Assembly: GCF_039541115.1 (NCBI RefSeq)
Contig: NZ_BAABFP010000002.1
Location: 682,001 to 746,000, forward strand
Direction of reading: 5' to 3'
DNA length: 64,000 nt
Origin: Angustibacter luteus
Lineage (GTDB): Bacteria > Actinomycetota > Actinomycetes > Actinomycetales > Angustibacteraceae
Both the position numbers and the translations under genes were made by a program. A model generated the notes under the pieces. The model searched no databases. It had not been told where the DNA came from and saw nothing but the letters and a program-made list of their open reading frames with translations. Positions within the stretch are counted from its first letter, which is position 1, and the number at the start of each line of letters is the position of its first letter. Below, one piece after another: positions 24,492 through 33,034 of this stretch.

Positions 24492-25577
24492 TCGCCGCCG
24501 CAGCACCCAGGGGACGACGTGGCCGATGCCGCGCAGCGAGCGCCCGCGCAGCTGCTGCACCTCGACGTCCTCGAGGTCGGCGAGCGAGTGCACGGTCGCG
24601 ACGTCCACCAGGACGGTGCCCGGGCGGGCCAGCGCGGTCAGCCGGCTGGCCCGGTTCACGGTGGTGCCGAAGACGTCGCCGAGGCGGCCGACGACCGGTC
24701 CGGTGGCCATCCCGACCCGGACGTCGGGCAGCAGGTCGTCGTTGCTGATCTCCTCCGCCACACCGAGCGCGATCGCCGCGGCGCGGGCCCCGGGGCGGGC
24801 GACGAACAGCACCTCGTCGCCGACCGTCTTGACCACCCGACCGCCGTGCGCGGTGACCACGTCGGAGGCCACGGCCTCGAACCGCTGCACCATCGCGGCC
24901 AGCTCGCGCTCCGTCAGCCGGCGCACGACCCGGGTGAACGAGACGAGGTCGGCGAACCCGACGGCGCGCACGGTGGCCGCGACGTCGTGGTCGTGGCTGG
25001 GGTCGTCGTGGTCCTCGCCCGGGGCGGCGTCGCCGGGCCCCAGCGCCGGGTCGACCGCGAGCTCGGCCTCGGACTCGCTGTCCGCCAGGATCCGGGCCAG
25101 CGCGGACGCGGCCTGCCGGCGCCAGGCGTAGGCGACCAGCGGCTCGAGCTGGTCCGCGATCTGGGTGAACAGCTCGGCCGTCCGCCGGGCCGCGGCGCGG
25201 TCCGGGGTGGCGGCGGGCGCGGACAGCTCGTCCAGTCCCTGCACGTACTCGGCGAGCAGCTGGACCTGCCAGGTGGCCAGCCGGTCCACCGAACGGCCGA
25301 TGGCCCGGGTCATGCCGAGCGCCGTCGCCTCGTCCATCAGGCCGTCGCGGACCAGCCCGGTCACCGCGCGCAGGGCGACGACGTCGTGCTCGGTGAACGC
25401 CTCGTCCTCGTCGTCGACGATGGGGAAGCCCAGCGCCCGCCAGAACTTGCGGGCCGACAACAGGGACACCCCGGCGGCCTGGCTGGCCTGGCGCCGGCGC
25501 AGGGTGCGCGGTGCGCCGAGCAGGCTCTCGTCGTCCGGCGCCGCCGGCGAGGACGGTGGCGCCGGCTCGTCAGGCAT
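24489..25577 (-). CDS. Class III adenylate cyclase with N-terminal MerR-like/regulatory domain
   Basis: 362 residues. The N-terminal half (LRRRQASQAAGVSLLSARKF, FTEHDVVALRAV) resembles the autoinhibitory regulatory domain of mycobacterial cyclases such as Rv2212. The C-terminal catalytic domain has FADLVSFTRVV (first metal aspartate), VVKTVGDEVLF (substrate lysine and second metal aspartate), DVFGTTVN and NRASRL (transition-state Asn and Arg). All residues needed for cAMP synthesis are visible. Its start overlaps the PH protein stop by 8 bases. An acidic linker (DHDDPSHDHD) separates the halves. Confidence 0.88.
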   Translation of the reverse strand: MPDEPAPPSSPAAPDDESLLGAPRTLRRRQASQAAGVSLLSARKFWRALGFPIVDDEDEAFTEHDVVALRAVTGLVRDGLMDEATALGMTRAIGRSVDRLATWQVQLLAEYVQGLDELSAPAATPDRAAARRTAELFTQIADQLEPLVAYAWRRQAASALARILADSESEAELAVDPALGPGDAAPGEDHDDPSHDHDVAATVRAVGFADLVSFTRVVRRLTERELAAMVQRFEAVASDVVTAHGGRVVKTVGDEVLFVARPGARAAAIALGVAEEISNDDLLPDVRVGMATGPVVGRLGDVFGTTVNRASRLTALARPGTVLVDVATVHSLADLEDVEVQQLRGRSLRGIGHVVPWVLRRR

Positions 25578-26097
25578 CGTGCCGGTCGTGCAGCCCGCCG
25601 TCGTCGCGGGCGGCGAGCGCGTCGTCCGCCAGCTCGTAGAGCCGCCGCTGCACCATCTCGACGCCGGGGACGTCGCGCAGCAGCAGCTGGCCGCGCTCAC
25701 CGGCGGACTCGACGACCAGCGTCCCGCAGCCCAGCACCCGCTCGATCACGGTGTGCGAGAACGAGATGTCGTTGATCCGGGTCAGCGGCATGTCCCGACC
25801 GTTGCGGGCGATCAGGCCGTGCCGGGTGATCAGCCGCCGGTCGGTCACGATGTAGTGCGTGGTGGCCCACCGGATCACGTGCCGCAACGTCCCGAGGAAC
25901 AGCAGGATCGCCGCGACCACGATGATCCCCACCCGCAGACCGGTCTGCGACGTGCCCTCGGGCACCCGGGCGGTCAGGTAGGACGCCACCGGGACGATGA
26001 CCAGCAGCACCAGCACCGGGACGACCAGCGTCTTCCAGTGCGGGTGCAGGTCGAGCTCGACGTGCTCGTCGTCAGACAGCAGGCGCGCGTAGGACAT
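25570..26097 (-). CDS. PH-like (YdbS/DUF304) membrane protein
   Basis: 175 residues. Two hydrophobic helices (about 27-45 and 57-77) are followed by a bacterial pleckstrin-like domain: TTHYIVTDRRLITRHGLIAR, MPLTRINDISFSHTVIERVLGCGTL spread over two strands, and VPGVEMVQRRLYEL. Matches the position and type of mycobacterial Rv3278c (recalled). ATG 26097 lies 7 bases after the birA stop; probably co-transcribed with birA and the cyclase. Function unknown. Confidence 0.85.
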   Translation of the reverse strand: MSYARLLSDDEHVELDLHPHWKTLVVPVLVLLVIVPVASYLTARVPEGTSQTGLRVGIIVVAAILLFLGTLRHVIRWATTHYIVTDRRLITRHGLIARNGRDMPLTRINDISFSHTVIERVLGCGTLVVESAGERGQLLLRDVPGVEMVQRRLYELADDALAARDDGGLHDRHDA

Positions 26098-26104
26098 GCG
26101 TGCA

Positions 26105-26956
26105 TCATGCCGTGTCGGGGGCTCGCTCGGGACGCACGTGGACGACGTCACCGGCGGCGAGCGCCTGGACCGGCCCGCCGTCGGGCCACACCAGCAGCCG
26201 ACCCTCGTCGTCCACCCCCTCGGCGACGCCCTCCAGCACGTTCGACCCGGGCAGCTCGACCCGGACCTGCTGGCCGATCGTCAGGCAGCGCTCGCGGTAG
26301 GCGGCCGCCACCCCGCTGCGCCGGGGGTCGCCGCCGGCCGCGGCCCACGCCTGGTAGCGGACGCCGACCGCGCGCAGCACCGCCCGCAGGACGGTGTCCC
26401 GGTCGGTCACGGCGGCGCCCTCGATCGCTAGCGACGTCGCGGTGGGCACGGGCAGCTCGTCAGCGCGCTGCAGGACGTTGAGGCCCACCCCGACCACGAT
26501 GCCCGCACCGGACGGGTGCTCCACCACCTCCGCGAGCACGCCGGACAGCTTGCGGTCGCCCACCAGGACGTCGTTCGGCCACTTCAGCCGGGCGTTCAGG
26601 CCGGCCACGTGGATGAGCGCGTCGCTGACCCCCAGCCCCACCGCGAGGGGCACCCAGGACCACAGCGCCCGGCTCACGCCGTCCGGACGCACGAAGAACG
26701 AGACGGCGACCGCCGAGCGCGGCGGTGTCGTCCAGGTGCGGTCGCGCCGGCCGCGCCCGGACTGCTGGTCGTCGGTGGTCAGCACCGCGCCGGGCCCGGC
26801 GCGGCCCGCCCGCACGGCGGCGGCCAGGTCGGCGTTGGTCGACCCGGTGGCCGGGACGACGTCCAGTGCCGTCCAGGGGGCGGTGAGCACAGCACGGCGC
26901 AGCGCGCCCTCCCGCAGCGGGGGGCGCGACAGGTCCCCCCAGGCCGTCCCGTCCAC
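26105..26956 (-). CDS. birA: Biotin--[acetyl-CoA carboxylase] ligase
   Basis: 283 residues without an N-terminal DNA-binding domain, so a monofunctional ligase. [13 protein letters not shown], the biotinyl-AMP loop [30 protein letters not shown] and [10 protein letters not shown] are diagnostic. It attaches biotin to the carrier domain of the acyl-CoA carboxylases encoded nearby (26990 beta, 47581 alpha). The GTG at 26956 has TAGGCT 7 bases upstream, and only 33 bases separate it from the divergent carboxylase start. Confidence 0.93.
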   Translation of the reverse strand: MDGTAWGDLSRPPLREGALRRAVLTAPWTALDVVPATGSTNADLAAAVRAGRAGPGAVLTTDDQQSGRGRRDRTWTTPPRSAVAVSFFVRPDGVSRALWSWVPLAVGLGVSDALIHVAGLNARLKWPNDVLVGDRKLSGVLAEVVEHPSGAGIVVGVGLNVLQRADELPVPTATSLAIEGAAVTDRDTVLRAVLRAVGVRYQAWAAAGGDPRRSGVAAAYRERCLTIGQQVRVELPGSNVLEGVAEGVDDEGRLLVWPDGGPVQALAAGDVVHVRPERAPDTA

Positions 26957-26989
26957 GCCCCCGAGCCTACGGGCACTACGCTGCGGTTC
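26957..26989. promoter_or_regulatory. Compact divergent leaderless promoter pair, birA / accD5-like
   Basis: Minus-strand TAGGCT (26964-26969) 7 bases before GTG 26956, and plus-strand TACGCT (26977-26982) 7 bases before GTG 26990. The two -10 hexamers are 7 bases apart, so polymerase footprints must overlap. Confidence 0.6.
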
Positions 26990-28642
26990 GTGCCTGACGA
27001 CGACGCCACCAGCGCGACCAACGCCGACGCCGCTGCGGTCCCGGCCGAGCCCGAGATCGACATCCACACCACGGCCGGCAAGCTCGCCGACCTGCACCGG
27101 CGCAACGACGAGGCCGTGCACGCCGGGTCGAAGCGGATGGTCGAGAAGCAGCACGCCAAGGGCAAGAAGACGGCGCGCGAGCGGGTCGACGTGCTGCTCG
27201 ACGAGGGCAGCTTCGTCGAGATGGACGAGCTGGCCCGGCACCGCTCCACGAACTTCGGCCAGCAGAAGAAGCGCCCGTACGGCGACGGCGTGATCACCGG
27301 TTACGGCACGGTGGACGGGCGGCCGGTCGCGGTGTTCAGCCAGGACGTGACGGTGTTCGGCGGCAGCCTGGGCGAGGTCTACGGCGAGAAGATCGTCAAG
27401 GTGCTCGACCTGGCGATGAAGCTCGGCTGCCCGGTCGTGGGCATCAACGAGGGCGGCGGCGCGCGCATTCAGGAGGGTGTGGTCTCGCTCGGCCTGTACG
27501 GCGAGATCTTCCAGCGGAACGTGCACGCCAGCGGGGTGATCCCGCAGATCTCGCTGATCATGGGCGCGGCCGCCGGCGGGCACGTCTACTCCCCCGCGCT
27601 GACCGACTTCGTGGTGATGGTCGACCAGACCTCGCAGATGTTCATCACCGGCCCCGACGTGATCAAGACCGTCACCGGCGAGGACGTCACGATGGAGGAC
27701 CTCGGCGGCGCGCGCACGCACAACACGCGCAGCGGCAACGCGCACTACATGGGCGCGGACGAGGACGACGCCATCGAGTACGTGAAGCAGCTGCTGTCGT
27801 ACCTGCCGAGCAACAACCTGGACGAGGCGCCGGTCTTCGACACCGACGTGGCGGCGGACGTGGCGGACGTGGCGGAGGAGGACTCGTTCCTCGACTCGTT
27901 CATCCCGGACTCGGCGAACCAGCCGTACGACATGCACACCGTGCTCGAGCACGTGCTGGACGACGGCGAGTTCTGCGAGGTGCACGCGCTGTTCGCACCG
28001 AACATCCTGGTCGGCTTCGGCCGGGTCGAGGGCCGGTCGGTGGGCATCGTGGCGAACCAGCCGATGCAGTTCGCCGGCACGCTGGACATCGACGCCTCCG
28101 AGAAGGCCGCCCGGTTCGTGCGCACCTGCGACGCGTTCAACGTGCCGGTGCTGACCTTCGTGGACGTGCCGGGCTTCCTGCCCGGCACCGACCAGGAGTG
28201 GAACGGCATCATCCGGCGCGGCGCCAAGCTCATCTACGCGTACGCCGAGGCCACCGTCCCGAAGATCACCGTGATCACCCGCAAGGCGTACGGCGGCGCG
28301 TACGACGTCATGGGGTCCAAGCACCTCGGCGCCGACATCAACCTGGCCTGGCCGACCGCGCAGATCGCGGTGATGGGCGCGCAGGGGGCGGCGAACATCG
28401 TGTACCGCGGCGAGCTCAAGGCGGTCGCCGACCGCGGTGAGGACGTCGACGCCGAGCGGCAGCGCCTGATCCGCGAGTACGAGGACACCCTGGCCAACCC
28501 CTACATCGCCGCCGAGCGCGGGTACGTCGACTCGGTCATCCCGCCGTCCTTCACCCGCTCGTACGTGATCAAGGCGCTGCGGGTGCTGCGGACCAAGCGC
28601 GAGACGCTACCGCCCAAGAAGCACGGGAACATCCCGCTGTGA
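26990..28642 (+). CDS. Acyl-CoA (propionyl-CoA type) carboxylase beta subunit, AccD5-like
   Basis: 550 residues of the carboxyltransferase subunit. Near the N-terminus [17 protein letters not shown] is followed by the first crotonase-like half ([30 protein letters not shown]) and the second half ([33 protein letters not shown]). It transfers carboxyl from biotin to acyl-CoA. Together with AccE (next gene), BirA (divergent) and a biotinylated alpha subunit it forms the acyl-CoA carboxylase supplying methylmalonyl-CoA or malonyl-CoA. The leaderless GTG start is set by TACGCT 7 bases upstream. Confidence 0.94.
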   Translation: MPDDDATSATNADAAAVPAEPEIDIHTTAGKLADLHRRNDEAVHAGSKRMVEKQHAKGKKTARERVDVLLDEGSFVEMDELARHRSTNFGQQKKRPYGDGVITGYGTVDGRPVAVFSQDVTVFGGSLGEVYGEKIVKVLDLAMKLGCPVVGINEGGGARIQEGVVSLGLYGEIFQRNVHASGVIPQISLIMGAAAGGHVYSPALTDFVVMVDQTSQMFITGPDVIKTVTGEDVTMEDLGGARTHNTRSGNAHYMGADEDDAIEYVKQLLSYLPSNNLDEAPVFDTDVAADVADVAEEDSFLDSFIPDSANQPYDMHTVLEHVLDDGEFCEVHALFAPNILVGFGRVEGRSVGIVANQPMQFAGTLDIDASEKAARFVRTCDAFNVPVLTFVDVPGFLPGTDQEWNGIIRRGAKLIYAYAEATVPKITVITRKAYGGAYDVMGSKHLGADINLAWPTAQIAVMGAQGAANIVYRGELKAVADRGEDVDAERQRLIREYEDTLANPYIAAERGYVDSVIPPSFTRSYVIKALRVLRTKRETLPPKKHGNIPL

Positions 28643-28863
28643 GCGAGCAGCCCGAGCCCGCAGGCCTTGCGGTGCAGGTGATCCGCGGCGAGCCGACGGC
28701 CGAGGAGGTCGCGGCACTGGTCGTCGTCCTCTCGGCCGTGGCCGGGGGTTCGTCGGCCGGGGAGCCGCCGGCACCGACATCGCTGTGGGCCAGTGGCGCA
28801 CGGGCTCGGACGGCGCCGATGCCCGGTGCGGGCGCCTGGCGGGCCAGCGGCCTGCCGCGCTGA
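28639..28863 (+). CDS. accE: Acyl-CoA carboxylase epsilon subunit
   Basis: 74 residues. [20 protein letters not shown] and the C-terminal [14 protein letters not shown] are the two conserved ends of actinobacterial AccE proteins, joined by a low-complexity linker. It stabilises or stimulates the alpha-beta complex. The GTG start overlaps the beta-subunit stop (GTGA), giving translational coupling. Confidence 0.9.
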   Translation: MSEQPEPAGLAVQVIRGEPTAEEVAALVVVLSAVAGGSSAGEPPAPTSLWASGARARTAPMPGAGAWRASGLPR

Positions 28864-28877
28864 GCGAGCGCGGGGCG

Positions 28878-29990
28878 GTGCGGGTGACGACGGTGCACCA
28901 GCTGTCCCGGCAGGACGCCCGGCGGATCGCCGTCCGCGCCCAGCTGCTCGACGCCCGGCGCCCCACCGACCTGCAGGACGTCGTCCGGCACCTGACGCTG
29001 CTGCAGGTCGACCAGGTGCAGGCGGTGGCCCCCAGTGCCGACCTGGTGGCCTGGAGCCGACTCGGCTCGGGGTACGCACCGGCCGAGCTGCAGGCGGCGC
29101 TGGCCGCTCGTGTGCTGGTCGAGCTGCAGATGATGGTCCGCCCGGCGGAGGACCTGGCCTTCTACCTCGCCGACATGGCCGCCTGGGACGAGACGACGGG
29201 CCGCGGCGAGTGGGAGGCCGCGCACCGCGCGTGGCTGCAGGCGAACGACGCGTGCCGCCGCGACATCCTGCACCGGCTCGACGTGCACGGTCCGCACCGC
29301 GGGCGCGACCTGCCGGACACCTGCGTGCGGTCGTGGGGGTCGTCGGGCTGGAACAACAACCGCAACGTGGGCCGGTTGCTCGAGCTGATGGAGGCGCGCG
29401 GCGAGGTCGCGGTCAGCGGCCACGAGGGCCGGGACCGGCTGTGGGACCTGGCCGAGCGGGTGTACCCCGAGGTGGACGTGGTCCCGGCGGACGAGGCGCG
29501 GCGCACCCGGAACGAGCTGCGGCTGCGGTCGCTGGGGCTGGCCCGGGCCCGCGCCACGCAGACCTCGACCGAGCCGAACGACGTCGGCGAGGTGGGCGAG
29601 GTCGCGGTCGTCGAGGGCGTCCGCGGGCAGTGGCGGGTGGACCCGTCGCTGCTCGGTCAGCCGTTCGCCGGGCGCACCGCGCTGCTGTCACCGCTGGACC
29701 GGCTCGTCTACGACCGCAAGCGGATGGCCGAGCTGTTCGCGTTCGACTACCAGCTCGAGATGTACAAGCCTGCGGCGAAGCGACGCTGGGGCTACTACGC
29801 CCTGCCGGTGCTGCACGGCGACCGCCTGGTCGGCAAGGTCGATGCCACCACGGACCGCACGAAGGGGGTGCTGCGGGTCGACGCGATCCACGAGGACGAG
29901 CCGTTCGGCGAGGACGTCCGTGCCGCGGTGCGCGCCGAGCTCGAGGACCTCGCGCAGTGGCTCGAGCTGGACCCGGTCCTGCCGCGGTAG
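28878..29990 (+). CDS. Winged-helix DNA glycosylase family (YcaQ/AlkX, HTH_42)
   Basis: About 370 residues. ARRIAVRAQLL near the N-terminus is followed by HLTLLQVDQVQAV, where QVD matches the catalytic Q-x-D motif of AlkX/YcaQ as I recall it. Further family segments are AELQAALAARVLVE, RRTRNELRLRSLGLARA, LLSPLDRLVYDRKRMAELF and the C-terminal WGYYALPVLHGDRLVGKVD. Characterised members unhook interstrand crosslinks. GTG 28878 is one of two close GTG candidates (also 28884); no strong ribosome site decides. It follows accE by 14 bases. Confidence 0.8.
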   Translation: MRVTTVHQLSRQDARRIAVRAQLLDARRPTDLQDVVRHLTLLQVDQVQAVAPSADLVAWSRLGSGYAPAELQAALAARVLVELQMMVRPAEDLAFYLADMAAWDETTGRGEWEAAHRAWLQANDACRRDILHRLDVHGPHRGRDLPDTCVRSWGSSGWNNNRNVGRLLELMEARGEVAVSGHEGRDRLWDLAERVYPEVDVVPADEARRTRNELRLRSLGLARARATQTSTEPNDVGEVGEVAVVEGVRGQWRVDPSLLGQPFAGRTALLSPLDRLVYDRKRMAELFAFDYQLEMYKPAAKRRWGYYALPVLHGDRLVGKVDATTDRTKGVLRVDAIHEDEPFGEDVRAAVRAELEDLAQWLELDPVLPR

Positions 29991-30014
29991 TGCGGCCCGA
30001 GGCCGCCGCGCACC

Positions 30015-30049
30015 TATGATCACGACCAACGACCTACCTGGAGGTGCCC
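30015..30049 (+). promoter_or_regulatory. -10 and ribosome-binding site for a 30-residue gene
   Basis: TATGAT (30015-30020), then GGAGG (30040-30044) 5 bases before GTG 30050. This leadered layout differs from the leaderless majority. Confidence 0.5.
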
Positions 30050-30142
30050 GTGCACGGCTGGCTGTTGTGGGGACTCGTCCTACCCGTCCTGCTCGTCGTC
30101 GCAGGCGTGGTGACCATCCGGCGTCGCAAGGACCGTCGCTGA
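30050..30142 (+). CDS. Single-pass membrane microprotein (30 residues)
   Basis: GTG start with GGAGG 5 bases upstream. It encodes HGWLLWGLVLPVLLVVAGVV as one hydrophobic helix, then a strongly basic tail (TIRRRKDRR), predicting an N-out or membrane-anchored peptide with a cytoplasmic positive end. It has its own -10 (TATGAT, 30015-30020). Similar tiny hydrophobic-plus-basic peptides are common but poorly studied in actinobacteria; no function can be assigned. It sits 4 bases before the methyltransferase GTG, so it may also be a translational leader. Confidence 0.6.
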   Translation: MHGWLLWGLVLPVLLVVAGVVTIRRRKDRR

Positions 30143-30146
30143 CCCC

Positions 30147-30821
30147 GTGCGTGCGGTGAGCTCGTCACTAGAGGATCCGCTCGGCGTCCGAGGCGTGCGG
30201 CTCGCCTACGACGAGGTCGCGGAGTCCTACGCCGCCTACCTCCCGGACACCCGGGCCGAGGCCGCGCTCGACCTCGCCATGGTCGACGCCTTCGCCGAGG
30301 CCGTGGGCGCCGGGGACGACACACCGATCCTGGACGCCGGGTGCGGCGCCGGGCGGATGAGCCGCTACCTGGCCGCGCAGGGGTGCCGCGTCGAGGGCCT
30401 GGACCTGTCGCCGGCGATGGTCGCGGTCGCGCGCCGCCAGCAGCCCGGCGTGGTGTTCACCGAGGGCTCGCTGACCGCCCTGCCCTACCCCGACAACCGG
30501 TTCGCCGGCGTGCTGCTCTGGTACTCGCTCATCCACACCCCGCCGGCCGGCCAGGCCCGGATCTTCACCGAGGCGGCCCGGGTGCTGCGCCCCGGGGGCC
30601 ACCTGCTCGTCGGGTTCCAGACCGGCGAGGGGACGCGCGACGTGTCCGCGGCGTACCGGCGGTTCGGCCACGAGATCGAGCTGGAACGCCACTGCTACCC
30701 GGCCGACCAGGTCGCGGGACACCTCGAGGCCGCCGGCCTGCGGGAGTCGGCTCGCCTGGTGCGCACCGCCCAGGGAAACGAGCGGGACGGCCAGGCGGTC
30801 CTGCTGGCTCAGGCCCCGTGA
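30147..30821 (+). CDS. Class I SAM-dependent methyltransferase (Methyltransf_11 type)
   Basis: 224 residues. The N-terminal YDEVAESYAAYLPDT helix precedes motif I ILDAGCGAGRMSRYL, motif II VEGLDLSPAMVAVA, ALPYPDNRFAGVL and the LRPGGHLLVGF strand. The likely start is GTG 30147, four bases after the microprotein stop. Substrate unknown; no neighbouring pathway gene points to one. Confidence 0.85.
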   Translation: MRAVSSSLEDPLGVRGVRLAYDEVAESYAAYLPDTRAEAALDLAMVDAFAEAVGAGDDTPILDAGCGAGRMSRYLAAQGCRVEGLDLSPAMVAVARRQQPGVVFTEGSLTALPYPDNRFAGVLLWYSLIHTPPAGQARIFTEAARVLRPGGHLLVGFQTGEGTRDVSAAYRRFGHEIELERHCYPADQVAGHLEAAGLRESARLVRTAQGNERDGQAVLLAQAP

Positions 30822-30852
30822 CCAGACGGCACCGGGGGATCGTGAACGAGCG

Positions 30853-32796
30853 TCAGGAGCCGTGCGCCGTACGGATCGTCGACCAGCCGTAGCGCACCTT
30901 GGTCGTCGTCGGCCGCAGGATCCGGAACTGGTACCGGGCGGGCATCTGCGCGCCCGCCTTGACCAGGAACACGACGCGGCCGTTCGAGGCGACGCGCGCC
31001 TTGGCCGTGTGCCACCCGATACCCCACCGGTAGTAGAGGGTCGCAGTCAGTCCCTTCTCGTACGGGGCGACGTCACCGATCACCCTGATCGTCTGGGACC
31101 GCTTGATCCTGCTCGGGGCGCTGGAGATGCGTGCGGTCCCGCCGACCGCCACGGTCAGGGACGGACCGGTCCCGGAGCCGGCACGGTGCGCGACCCCCGT
31201 GGTCACCACGCGGTAGGCACTGGTCGCGTAGCCCCGCAGCGGGAAGCTCACCGCGCCGGTGCTCGAGCTCGTCGTCCTGGCGATCGTGGTCCAGGTGCTG
31301 GTGCCGGCCACCCGGCGCTGCAGCTGGGACGGCAGTCCGGCCAACGGCTTGCCGTCGTTGCCGCGCACCGTCCCGCGCAGCGTGAACGTGGTCGCGTACC
31401 GGACCTGCGCGTGCGAGGTGAGGGTGGCCCGGGCGATCGGCAGGACGCGGAGGTCCGTCGCCAGGGTGTACTCCAGCTCCTGACTGGGGCGCACGGTCAG
31501 CACGAGGTGGTGCAGACCGGGTTCGGCCCAGCGGACGTCGGCACTCGCGGCCAGCTCGGCCGGGCAGTCGCCCAGGCAGGTCGAGTTGACGTAGCTGTTG
31601 AGGGTGTAGCCGTCGATCGTGAGGTCCCACGACTGGATCCCGCCGGCGGTGGAGGTGATCGCGGCGGCGACCGGCATCGCCGTCCCGGACACGACGTCGG
31701 CGGCCGGCGCCGTGGTCCACTGCACGGCGAAGGTCCGGACGATCGCGACGTCGTAGCTGAGGTCCTTGGTGACACCGTGGTTGTCCGTGACCGTGAAGGT
31801 CAGGGTGTGCGGCCCGTCCGGCAGGCGCCCGCCGAAGTCGACGTTGACCTGGCCGCCGACGGTCTCCCACTCGTCGTAGACCGTGGAGCTGATCGGGCTC
31901 CCGTCCACCGAGACGACGGCCCGAACCGGCCGCACGCCCTGCAGGGCCGAGGTGTAGGTCAGGGTGGTCCCGACCATCCCGTCGCTGATCGTCGTACCCA
32001 GGTCCGGCCCGGTCAGGGTGAACCCGTGCTGGACGGTCAGCGGCGCGACGAGCGGGACGGACTGCACGCCGCGGCTGTCGACCGCGAAGAGGTACAGCGT
32101 GCGCTCGCCCTCCGGGGAGGCGGCCGTGTCCAGCGTCAGGGTCCACGGCTCACCGGGCGCGGTCGGCGCGTCCCACAGCGTCCCGGTCTGCGGTGTGCCG
32201 TTCCAGACCGCCACGGTGGCGCCGTCCGCGCGAGCCTCGGCGGTGGCGTGCAGGGTCAGGGACTGGTCGGAGAGCAGGTGGTACTTGCCGTCGCCCCAGT
32301 CACCGGTCATCGCGGGCAGGTCGACGTGCAGGACGGGTCGCTGGTTGTCGAACACGACCGTCCTGGTGGCGATGACGTTCGCGGCGCCGTTGAGCCCGAA
32401 GACCGTCACCTGCACCGTGCCCGGGCCGTCGGCATCGAGGTCGTCGGGGAAGCCGAACGCCTTGACCGTGTCGAACGCGGCGCTGACCGTGCAGGTCACC
32501 TGGCACCGGGGGAACGTGGACACCTTCTTGCTGGCACCGCCGAGCCTGAGCCAGACGTCGCTGTCGTACGGCGGTTGGAGCTGCTCGATCTTGGCCGACA
32601 CGGTGACCGTTCCGGACACGACGGCGTCGGCGGTCGGGCTGAGGATCGTGATGGTCGGCGGGGTCGGCGGGGCGTCGGCGGGATCAGCCGGGTCAGCGGT
32701 CGCCGACCCGGCACCGCTGACCAGCAGGCCCAGCGCCGCCACGGCGACCAGCAGCGCGCGCGCCCCCCGGCGGCGCGTCGAATGACGCGATCCCAT
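30853..32796 (-). CDS. Secreted multi-domain Ig-like protein
   Basis: 647 residues. A twin-arginine-free but arginine-rich signal (RRRGARALLVAVAALGLLVSG) precedes a PADPADAPPTPP linker. Repeated beta-sandwich units follow: ITILSPTADAVVSGTVTVSA, HGFTLTGPDLGTTISDGMVG, and paired C-terminal domains starting LTSHAQVRYATTFTLRGTV and ISSAPSRIKRSQTIRV, the latter resembling actinobacterial surface-exposed repeat domains. Cysteine pairs (RCQVTC, CLGDC) suggest disulfides. No catalytic motif and no sorting signal are seen. Function unknown; cell-surface or matrix role inferred. Confidence 0.8.
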   Translation of the reverse strand: MGSRHSTRRRGARALLVAVAALGLLVSGAGSATADPADPADAPPTPPTITILSPTADAVVSGTVTVSAKIEQLQPPYDSDVWLRLGGASKKVSTFPRCQVTCTVSAAFDTVKAFGFPDDLDADGPGTVQVTVFGLNGAANVIATRTVVFDNQRPVLHVDLPAMTGDWGDGKYHLLSDQSLTLHATAEARADGATVAVWNGTPQTGTLWDAPTAPGEPWTLTLDTAASPEGERTLYLFAVDSRGVQSVPLVAPLTVQHGFTLTGPDLGTTISDGMVGTTLTYTSALQGVRPVRAVVSVDGSPISSTVYDEWETVGGQVNVDFGGRLPDGPHTLTFTVTDNHGVTKDLSYDVAIVRTFAVQWTTAPAADVVSGTAMPVAAAITSTAGGIQSWDLTIDGYTLNSYVNSTCLGDCPAELAASADVRWAEPGLHHLVLTVRPSQELEYTLATDLRVLPIARATLTSHAQVRYATTFTLRGTVRGNDGKPLAGLPSQLQRRVAGTSTWTTIARTTSSSTGAVSFPLRGYATSAYRVVTTGVAHRAGSGTGPSLTVAVGGTARISSAPSRIKRSQTIRVIGDVAPYEKGLTATLYYRWGIGWHTAKARVASNGRVVFLVKAGAQMPARYQFRILRPTTTKVRYGWSTIRTAHGS

Positions 32797-33034
32797 GCAT
32801 TCTCCTCGACGGGCGGCCCGACCGGCTTGATGGTCGACGCGTCATTGTGCACGCAACAGGGGCGTGCCGTCCGACAAACACGGCCGCCGCTCGGCCAGTC
32901 GGTGTGCGCCGGCTCGGCGGGCCTGGCAGGGTCGTCCGATGCTGAGTCAGGTGGCCGACGGGGTCTGCGTCCAGTCGAATCCGGAGCCGACCCGACGCAC
33001 GGACGGTGGGGCGGCGCGGAAGGGCGACTCCTGA

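Noticed and set aside
26098-26109. CATGAT before the PH-like gene considered as a leaderless -10
   Set aside because: It lacks the first T, overlaps the birA stop, and the gene lies 7 bases downstream of birA, so operon transcription explains it.
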